From Aquilonibacter sp963703325 (lineage in GTDB: Bacteria; Vulcanimicrobiota; Vulcanimicrobiia; Vulcanimicrobiales; Vulcanimicrobiaceae), in NCBI GenBank assembly GCA_963703325.1, contig OY969805.1:3038001-3102000 (forward strand): 64,000 nt of DNA. The letters run 5' to 3'. The translations under genes were made by a program, and so were the position numbers. Below, in pieces: positions 59,072 to 64,000 of this stretch (position 1 is its first letter; each line of letters opens with the position of its first letter). A model generated the notes under the pieces. The model ran no database searches. It saw only the letters and a program-made list of their open reading frames with translations, and was not told the DNA's origin.

Positions 59072-60235
59072 ATGCGCGTGGAATGCAGCGACTGCGGCGC
59101 GGTCGCCGACCCCTTCGAGATCTGCCGGTGCGGCGGGTTGCCGGAGTTCGTGCTCGAGCCGCTTCGCCTCGATCCGATCGGCCTTCGGCGCCTGGTGCGC
59201 GAGCGCCGCGCCTCGTACGAGCCGCTGTTCGCGAGCGGGGTCTGGCGTTGGCGCGAACTGCTGCCCGCGATTCCGTCCGACGCCATCGTCTCGCTGGCTG
59301 AAGGCAACGTCCCGCTCTACGCCTCCGATACGGGCGCGCGTTACGCCGGCGTCGATCGCCTCGCCTATCTGCACCTGGGCATGAACCCAACCGGCTCGTT
59401 CAAGGATCTGGGCATGACGGTTGCGATCTCGGCCGCCAAAGCCGGCGGCGCGCGCGCCGTGGTGTGCGCGAGCACCGGCAACACCGCCTCGTCGATGGCG
59501 GCCTACGCGGCGCGGGCCGGCCTCGCCGCCTATGCCATCGTCCCGCACGGTCGCGTCAGTGACGCCAAGCTCGCGCAGATGCAAGAATACGGCGCGCAGT
59601 TGATCGAAATCAACGGCTCGTTCGACGACGCCTTTGCCTCGCTACACGGCGTGCGCGATGCGGTGGTCGTGAATTCGGTCAACGCGTATCGCATCGAAGG
59701 CCAGAAGTGTGCGGCCTTCGCGATCCTCGAAGCGCGCGGCTGGAGCGTGCCCGACTGGGTCGTGCTGCCGGGCGGCAATCTCGGCAACATCTCGGCGATC
59801 AGCAAAGGTTTTCGCGAAGCGCTCGCGCTCGGCCTCATCGACAAGCTGCCGCGGCTCGCGCTGGTGCGTGCCGAACGCGGTATCGACACCACGGCCACCG
59901 CCATCGCGGTCGGCAATCCGCAATCACGTAAGCGCGCCTCGCGCGCACTCGATCGCTTTAACGGCCTCGAACTCGCGGTCAGCGACGATGCGATTCTCGA
60001 CGCCAAGGCGCACATCGGTCGCGAAGGTATCGGCTGCGAGCCGGCCTCGGCCGCATCGCTTGCCGGTGTACGCGCCCTGCGCGAATCCCGCGAGATTGCG
60101 CCCGACGCTGACGTCGTGGCGATCCTTACGGGACACGTCCTCAAGGACGCCCGTCCCTCGATTCCGGCGCTTCGCGGAGTTTACCCCGAGCGTCAGTCGA
60201 GGGGCCGGGATGACAAAGAACATGCCGTCGCGTAG
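59072..60235 (+). CDS. thrC: Threonine synthase
   Basis: A 387-residue PLP enzyme converting O-phosphohomoserine to threonine. An N-terminal zinc-ribbon-like segment (CSDCGAVADPFEICRCGG) is followed by the PLP-lysine motif MNPTGSFKDLGM, the phosphate loop VCASTGNTASSMAAYAARAG, GGNLGNISAISKGFREAL and LTGHVLKD. The ribosome site is AGGGAG. The last 15-20 residues (VYPERQSRGRDDKEHAVA) are not conserved family sequence. They come from a class A-type repeat that also contains the thrB start region. Expression should be controlled by the Thr leader. Confidence 0.93.
   Translation: MRVECSDCGAVADPFEICRCGGLPEFVLEPLRLDPIGLRRLVRERRASYEPLFASGVWRWRELLPAIPSDAIVSLAEGNVPLYASDTGARYAGVDRLAYLHLGMNPTGSFKDLGMTVAISAAKAGGARAVVCASTGNTASSMAAYAARAGLAAYAIVPHGRVSDAKLAQMQEYGAQLIEINGSFDDAFASLHGVRDAVVVNSVNAYRIEGQKCAAFAILEARGWSVPDWVVLPGGNLGNISAISKGFREALALGLIDKLPRLALVRAERGIDTTATAIAVGNPQSRKRASRALDRFNGLELAVSDDAILDAKAHIGREGIGCEPASAASLAGVRALRESREIAPDADVVAILTGHVLKDARPSIPALRGVYPERQSRGRDDKEHAVA
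60185..60219 (+). repeat. Rearranged class A repeat at the thrC-thrB junction
   Basis: CCCCGAGCGTCAGTCGAGGGG followed by CCGGGATGACAA, the last part being the reverse complement of the repeat's usual beginning. It encodes the tail of thrC and supplies the GAGGGG ribosome site and the first ATG of thrB. This is the only segment in the window where part of the repeat is inverted. Confidence 0.75.
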
Positions 60236-61139
60236 CGCGTTCGTCGTCAGCGTGCCGGCGTCGAGTGCGAATCTCGGGCCGGGCTTCGATTGCGTCGGCA
60301 TCGCGCTCGATCTGCGCGCCCGCGCGATGGTCGAACCCGCCCATCGCTTCTCGATCGAATTCGGCGGCCCCGAACAACCCACGCACGTCGGGTTCGAGCG
60401 CATGCTCGTCGACGCCATGCATGCGGTGAGCAGCGAACTGCCGCGCGTGCGCGTACAGCTCGTCAACGCGATTCCGCTCGGCAAAGGCCTCGGCTCGAGC
60501 GCCGCTGCGCGCGCACTCGGGGTGGTCATCGCCGCGCGCGGACACGGCCTCGAACTCTCGCGCGACGAGATCGGCGCAAAAGTCTGCGAGCTCGAAGGCC
60601 ATCCCGACAATGCGCTGCCCGCCGTCTACGGCGGCATTGCCATCGCCGCGTCGTCGCGCGCGGGCGAAAGCATCAAACTCGCCGCGCCAAGCGATCTCAA
60701 AGCGATCGTCGTCGTGCCCGACTTCGATCTCTCGACAAAACATGCGCGCGAACTGCTGCCCCAGCACTACGACAAAGCCGACGTCGTCTACAACATGCAG
60801 CGCGCTGCGCTGCTCGGCGCCGCCCTTGCCTCGGGCAACTGGAACGTGTTGCGTGAAGCGATGCGCGATCGGTTTCATCAACCCTACCGCCGCGCGGTCG
60901 TCCCGGGTCTCGCCGACGCCTTGCGTGTCGATACGCCCGAACTGATCGGCATCGCGCTCTCCGGCGCCGGCCCAAGCGTGCTCGCACTGATCCGCGAACG
61001 CGTGGCGTGGCGCCCGATCGCGGCGCGCATCGAAGCTTGCTTCGCCGCGGCCGGGATCGCCAGCCGGAGCTACCGCCTCCCCTTCGCGCCGCGCGGGCTC
61101 GTCTTGCGCCGGTACTTGACGGAACGCCGAGCGGCATGA
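60210..61139 (+). CDS. thrB: Homoserine kinase
   Basis: A 309-residue GHMP kinase phosphorylating homoserine. FVVSVPASSANLGPGFDCVG is the N-terminal signature, IPLGKGLGSSAAARALGVV the ATP loop, EGHPDNALPAVYGGI follows, and ALSGAGPSVLALI is the C-terminal GHMP motif. ATG 60210 stands five bases after GAGGGG from the repeat. ATG 60222 (MPSRSAF) is the alternative. It overlaps the thrC end by 26 bases and shares its transcript. The 3' end contains the probable promoter of the next leader. Confidence 0.94.
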   Translation: MTKNMPSRSAFVVSVPASSANLGPGFDCVGIALDLRARAMVEPAHRFSIEFGGPEQPTHVGFERMLVDAMHAVSSELPRVRVQLVNAIPLGKGLGSSAAARALGVVIAARGHGLELSRDEIGAKVCELEGHPDNALPAVYGGIAIAASSRAGESIKLAAPSDLKAIVVVPDFDLSTKHARELLPQHYDKADVVYNMQRAALLGAALASGNWNVLREAMRDRFHQPYRRAVVPGLADALRVDTPELIGIALSGAGPSVLALIRERVAWRPIAARIEACFAAAGIASRSYRLPFAPRGLVLRRYLTERRAA

Positions 61140-61152
61140 TAGCCTACCCGAA

Positions 61153-61236
61153 ATGTTCGCGACCTCCATGATGAGCTGTTCCATGTGCATTATTCAGATG
61201 AATAAGGCGAGGCCAGTCATTGGGAGCACCGTGTAA
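61153..61236 (+). CDS. Met/Cys-rich leader peptide (putative attenuator)
   Basis: A 27-codon frame, ATG 61153 to TAA 61234-61236. The peptide is MFATSMMSCSMCIIQM followed by NKARPVIGSTV: five Met (four internal), two Cys, three Ile and two Thr. Its place before a terminator hairpin and hom-metY-metX, and its similarity in layout to the Thr leader 2.2 kb upstream, mark it as a regulatory leader sensing methionine, possibly with cysteine. A weak promoter (TTGACG 61116-61121, GATAGC 61138-61143) lies in the thrB end. Confidence 0.75.
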   Translation: MFATSMMSCSMCIIQMNKARPVIGSTV

Positions 61237-61297
61237 GCCACGGATTCGAAGGAAGCACTCAAACGACGCCCTCGCCGATACCGGTGAGGGCGTCGTT
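61206..61297 (+). terminator. Attenuator: antiterminator segment and terminator before hom
   Basis: Hairpin 61262-61297: AACGACGCCCTC pairs with GAGGGCGTCGTT (12 bp, extendable inward by GCCG/CGGT to a four-base loop), followed by CTTTCT. GGCGAGG at 61206-61212, inside the leader frame after the last Met codon, is perfectly complementary to CCTCGCC at 61270-61276 and would open the terminator. The geometry is the same as at thrC. Confidence 0.82.
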
Positions 61298-61329
61298 CTT
61301 TCTACACTTCGGAGCGCAAAGGAAACATC

Positions 61330-62454
61330 ATGGACTGTACGGTTGGGATCGGATTACTCGGATGCGGCACGGTGGGCGCGTCGGTCGCGCAGCGCCTGCT
61401 GTCCGAGCGCGAAGCGATTGAGCGGCGCAGCGGCGTGCGCTACAAACTGCAGGCGATCGCGATCGCCAATCCGTCGAAGCCGCGGCCGGCTTCGATCGAT
61501 CCGGCGCTTTTCACGAAAAATGCTCGGGCCGTCATCGACGATCCGCGCGTCGATCTGATCATCGAGTGCATCGGCGGCACGCGCGATGCCTCCGAGTTGC
61601 TCGAATACGCGCTCGAACGCGGCCGCACGGTCGTGACCGCCAACAAAGATCTCATCGCCACCCAGGGCCCGCGCCTCTTTGCGCTCGCCCATTCGCGCGG
61701 CGCGCGCCTGCGCTACGAAGCCGCCGCCTGCGGCGCGATTCCGGTGATCCGCGTCCTCGACGATGCGCTCGCCGGCGACAACGTTCACGCCTTCGGCGGC
61801 GTGGTCAACGGCACGTGCACCTACATTCTCTCGCAGATGGAACGCGGTGAAGAATACGACGTTGCGCTGGCGCGCGCGCAAGAACTGGGCTTTGCTGAAG
61901 TCGATCCGACCGCCGACGTCGAAGGCCTCGACGCCGCCCACAAACTCGCACTGCTGATGCAGCTCGCGTTTCAAATGGCGGTGATTTCGCCGCGCCTGCG
62001 CCGCAGCGGCATCAGCGCCGTGAGCAAACGCGACGTGGCGCGCGCGCAAATGCTCGGCTATCGCATTCGTCTGGTCGCGGCCGCCACCCGCAGCGCCAAC
62101 GCCGCGAGCGGCGAAGTTGCGCCGGTCCTCGTTCCGCAAGCACATCCGTTCGCCGCAGCGAGCGGACCGGAAAACGTCGTGCGCGTGGTCTCGCGCGATG
62201 CCGGTGCACTGCTGCTGTCGGGCACCGGCGCCGGCGGATTTCCCACCGCGTCGGCCGTGCTCGGCGACGTCGTCACCGCGCTACGCGACATTGCCAATCA
62301 GCGCGCCGTGCATTACCCCGCACTCGAGCCCGCGCTCGACATCGCACCGCTGTTTGCGAATCTGCCGCGCCATCCAGAACTCCCACGCTATCCGCTGTGG
62401 GACGATGCCCTCCTCGAAGCTCCGGTCTCGCAGGTTGAAACTGCGCTGTTATGA
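61330..62454 (+). CDS. hom: Homoserine dehydrogenase, short form without ACT domain
   Basis: A 374-residue enzyme reducing aspartate semialdehyde to homoserine. It has the NAD(P) motif GLLGCGTVGASVAQRLL, VTANKDLIATQGPRLF with the conserved Lys, YEAAACGAIPVIRVLDDAL, GGVVNGTCTYILSQM and the catalytic region GFAEVDPTADVEGLDAAHKL. The usual C-terminal ACT domain for threonine feedback (family length about 430) is missing. The protein ends soon after ALRDIANQRAVHY. So control is probably transcriptional, through the leader upstream. The start is ATG 61330. Confidence 0.93.
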   Translation: MDCTVGIGLLGCGTVGASVAQRLLSEREAIERRSGVRYKLQAIAIANPSKPRPASIDPALFTKNARAVIDDPRVDLIIECIGGTRDASELLEYALERGRTVVTANKDLIATQGPRLFALAHSRGARLRYEAAACGAIPVIRVLDDALAGDNVHAFGGVVNGTCTYILSQMERGEEYDVALARAQELGFAEVDPTADVEGLDAAHKLALLMQLAFQMAVISPRLRRSGISAVSKRDVARAQMLGYRIRLVAAATRSANAASGEVAPVLVPQAHPFAAASGPENVVRVVSRDAGALLLSGTGAGGFPTASAVLGDVVTALRDIANQRAVHYPALEPALDIAPLFANLPRHPELPRYPLWDDALLEAPVSQVETALL

Positions 62455-62478
62455 CCGGGAAAGAGAAACACGCATACC

Positions 62479-63744
62479 ATGAGCACCACGCTGGAGCAAG
62501 AACAAGCTCCACACTTTGACACGCTCGCCATTCATGGCGGTCACCACGGCGATCCGGCGACGAAAGCGCGCGCGGTTCCCATTTACCAAACGACGTCGTA
62601 CCTCTTCGACTCGACCGAACATGCGGGCAAGCTCTTCGCGCTCGAAGAGTTCGGCAACATCTACACCCGCATCAACAACCCCACCACCGACGTGCTCGAG
62701 CAGCGCGTGGCCGCCCTCGAAGGCGGCGCCGCAGCGCTGGCGGTTGCGAGCGGCCAAGCCGCGGTGGTGTACGCGATTCTCAACGTCGCGCGCACCGGCG
62801 ACCATATCGTCAGCTCGGCGTCGCTCTACGGCGGCACCTACAACGCTTTCGCCCACACGCTCAAACGCTTCGGCGTCGACGTCACGCTGGTCGATTTCAA
62901 TAACCCAGCGGCGGTCGCGGCGGCGATTCGTCCCAACACCAAGGCGATCTTCGCTGAAACCATCGGCAATCCGAAGATCGACGTACTCGACGTCGAGACG
63001 TACGCGGCGATCGCGCACGAGCACGGCTTGCCGCTCATCGTCGACAACACGCTCGCAACCCCGTATCTGTTGCGGCCGATCGACTTCGGCGCCGACATCG
63101 TCGTGCACTCAGCCACGAAATTCATCGGCGGCCACGGCACCGCAATCGGCGGCGTGATCGTCGACGGCGGCAAGTTCGACTGGGGCAACAACCAGCGCTT
63201 TGCCGAGTTCGTCGATCCTGATCCGTCGTATCACGGGCTCCAGTACGCGCCGGTGTTCGGCAACATCGCCTACATCTTAAAGGCGCGCGTACAGCTGCTG
63301 CGCGACGTAGGTGCTGCGCTCTCCCCGTTCAATGCCTGGCTGCTGCTGCAAGGGCTCGAAACGCTCGGCCTGCGGGTCGAACGCCACAGCAGCAACGCGC
63401 GCGCGGTGGTCGAGTTCCTCGAGCAGCATCCCAACGTCGTCTCGGTGGCTTACCCGCGGTCGGAGAAGTATCTGCCCAACGGCGCCGGCGCGATTCTCAC
63501 CTTCCGCGTCAAGGGCGATGCCACGCGCGCCAAACAGGTCATCGATCGGCTCAAGCTCTTCTCGTTGCTGGCCAACGTCGGTGATGCCAAGTCGCTGGTC
63601 ATTCATCCGGCCAGCACCACGCATGCGCAACTGACGCCCGAAGAGCGGCTGCAAAGCGGCGTCGACGAGTCGACGATTCGTTTGTCGGTCGGGATCGAGG
63701 ACAAACGCGACATCATCGCCGACCTCGAGCAGGCGCTCGCGTAG
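62479..63744 (+). CDS. metY: O-acetylhomoserine sulfhydrylase
   Basis: A 421-residue Cys/Met-metabolism PLP enzyme: FDTLAIHGGHHGDPATKARA, VPIYQTTSYLFDSTEHAGKL, YTRINNPTTDVLEQRVAALE, the PLP lysine in VHSATKFIGGHGTAIGGVIV and NGAGAILTFRVKGD. The HGG..GDP..GA N-terminal pattern and length separate MetY from cystathionine gamma-synthase. It makes homocysteine directly from O-acetylhomoserine and sulphide. It sits between hom and metX, 24 bases after hom, in the same transcript. Confidence 0.93.
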   Translation: MSTTLEQEQAPHFDTLAIHGGHHGDPATKARAVPIYQTTSYLFDSTEHAGKLFALEEFGNIYTRINNPTTDVLEQRVAALEGGAAALAVASGQAAVVYAILNVARTGDHIVSSASLYGGTYNAFAHTLKRFGVDVTLVDFNNPAAVAAAIRPNTKAIFAETIGNPKIDVLDVETYAAIAHEHGLPLIVDNTLATPYLLRPIDFGADIVVHSATKFIGGHGTAIGGVIVDGGKFDWGNNQRFAEFVDPDPSYHGLQYAPVFGNIAYILKARVQLLRDVGAALSPFNAWLLLQGLETLGLRVERHSSNARAVVEFLEQHPNVVSVAYPRSEKYLPNGAGAILTFRVKGDATRAKQVIDRLKLFSLLANVGDAKSLVIHPASTTHAQLTPEERLQSGVDESTIRLSVGIEDKRDIIADLEQALA

Positions 63745-63746
63745 CG

Positions 63747-64000
63747 GTGGTCCGCGAAGAAACGATCGACATCGGTGCGCTGGAACTGGACTGCGGGGAG
63801 ACACTCCCCGCGGTCCAGCAGCGTGTCACGATCGACGGCGCCGACCCATTGCCCGGCGGCGAGAACATCGTCTTTGCCGCGCACGCGCTCACCGGCTCGA
63901 GCCGCGTCGCCGAGTGGTGGCCACAAGTCGTGGGCAACGGTGCTCTCTTCGACCGGCGCTATTGGTGCGTCATCGGCATCAACGTCCTCGGCGGCTGCTA
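63747..64000 (+). CDS. metX: Homoserine O-acetyltransferase, N-terminal part (runs off the window)
   Basis: The frame from GTG 63747, two bases after the metY stop, is open to the window end (84 residues). It reads MVREETIDIGALELDCGETL, then PAVQQRVTIDG, NIVFAAHALTGSSRVAEWW and YWCVIGINVLGGCY. VFAAHALTGSS and NVLGGCYGS are the MetX signatures before the nucleophile elbow, which lies beyond the edge. It should supply O-acetylhomoserine to MetY. There is no separate ribosome site, so translation is probably coupled to metY. Confidence 0.9.
   Translation, partial: MVREETIDIGALELDCGETLPAVQQRVTIDGADPLPGGENIVFAAHALTGSSRVAEWWPQVVGNGALFDRRYWCVIGINVLGGC

Noticed and set aside
61140..61330. SAM riboswitch before hom-metY-metX
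   Set aside because: The region is explained by a leader ORF and alternative hairpins. I see no kink-turn or other SAM-I hallmarks, but I could not run a covariance search.
1..64000. tRNA or rRNA genes
   Set aside because: I checked the intergenic stretches and found no tRNA-like cloverleaf or rRNA segment by eye. A dedicated search was not possible.

Overview
The window is GC-rich, densely packed DNA from a diderm bacterium. It encodes two outer-membrane secretins, lipoproteins with lipoboxes, a LolA-like protein and a class C beta-lactamase homolog. The gene content is chromosomal and no plasmid or phage backbone is visible. The organism is not an obvious proteobacterium or firmicute. My best guess is an uncultivated lineage such as Candidatus Eremiobacterota (WPS-2), an inference of low confidence. 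Short dispersed repeats (class A, CATCCCGAGCGTAGCG...GTCGAGGGA; class B, CCTGAGCCTGTCGAAGGG) occur about 18 times, all in the same orientation.

Layout. 1-7.4 kb: a partial PQQ dehydrogenase, a broken comM, a DUF4097-like protein, a hemerythrin, and a hybrid histidine kinase with an HD-GYP response regulator. 7.6-17 kb: the arginine operon argF-argR-argG-argH-argC-argJ-argD on the minus strand, started by a promoter overlapped by two ARG boxes. Diverging from it is a HigBA-type toxin-antitoxin pair with argB one base downstream. 17.3-19.6 kb: a frameshifted acetyltransferase and an arsenic cluster (arsR, arsI-like, aquaporin, arsC). 19.6-27.4 kb: DUF1003, a BNR propeller with a MoaD-like protein, an Lhr-type helicase, a frameshifted HxlR regulator and an AmpC-like protein. 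27.5-34.4 kb: a His-rich protein, an Xre-type antitoxin and RES toxin separated by an inverted gene, a PilP-like protein with a secretin, a GAF-SpoIIE-kinase phosphatase, a GNAT and a small LuxR-type HTH. 34.5-41.9 kb: three tandem paralogous secreted lipoproteins of about 760-810 residues plus a small secreted protein. 42-49.2 kb: VOC protein, cNMP/thioredoxin-reductase fusion, CMD protein, interrupted tautomerase, patatin, M28 peptidase. 49.4-53.9 kb: a visibly AT-richer island of secreted proteins with a tandem duplication and a second secretin broken by an in-frame stop. 54-58.6 kb: housekeeping and accessory genes including ppa. 58.9-64 kb: aspartate-family synthesis, thrC-thrB then hom-metY-metX.

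The most interesting features are two apparent ribosome-mediated attenuators. A 25-codon leader with 11 consecutive Thr codons precedes thrC. A 27-codon Met/Cys-rich leader precedes hom-metY-metX. Each is followed by a strong hairpin, and in each a 7-nt segment near the leader ORF's 3' end is perfectly complementary to the hairpin's 5' side. Several promoters here put the -10 box only 6-9 nt before the start codon, which suggests leaderless transcripts. Five genes are interrupted by single indels or in-frame stops (comM, GNAT, HxlR, tautomerase, secretin 2). This is either real decay or assembly error, and the two should be separated before the genes are interpreted.
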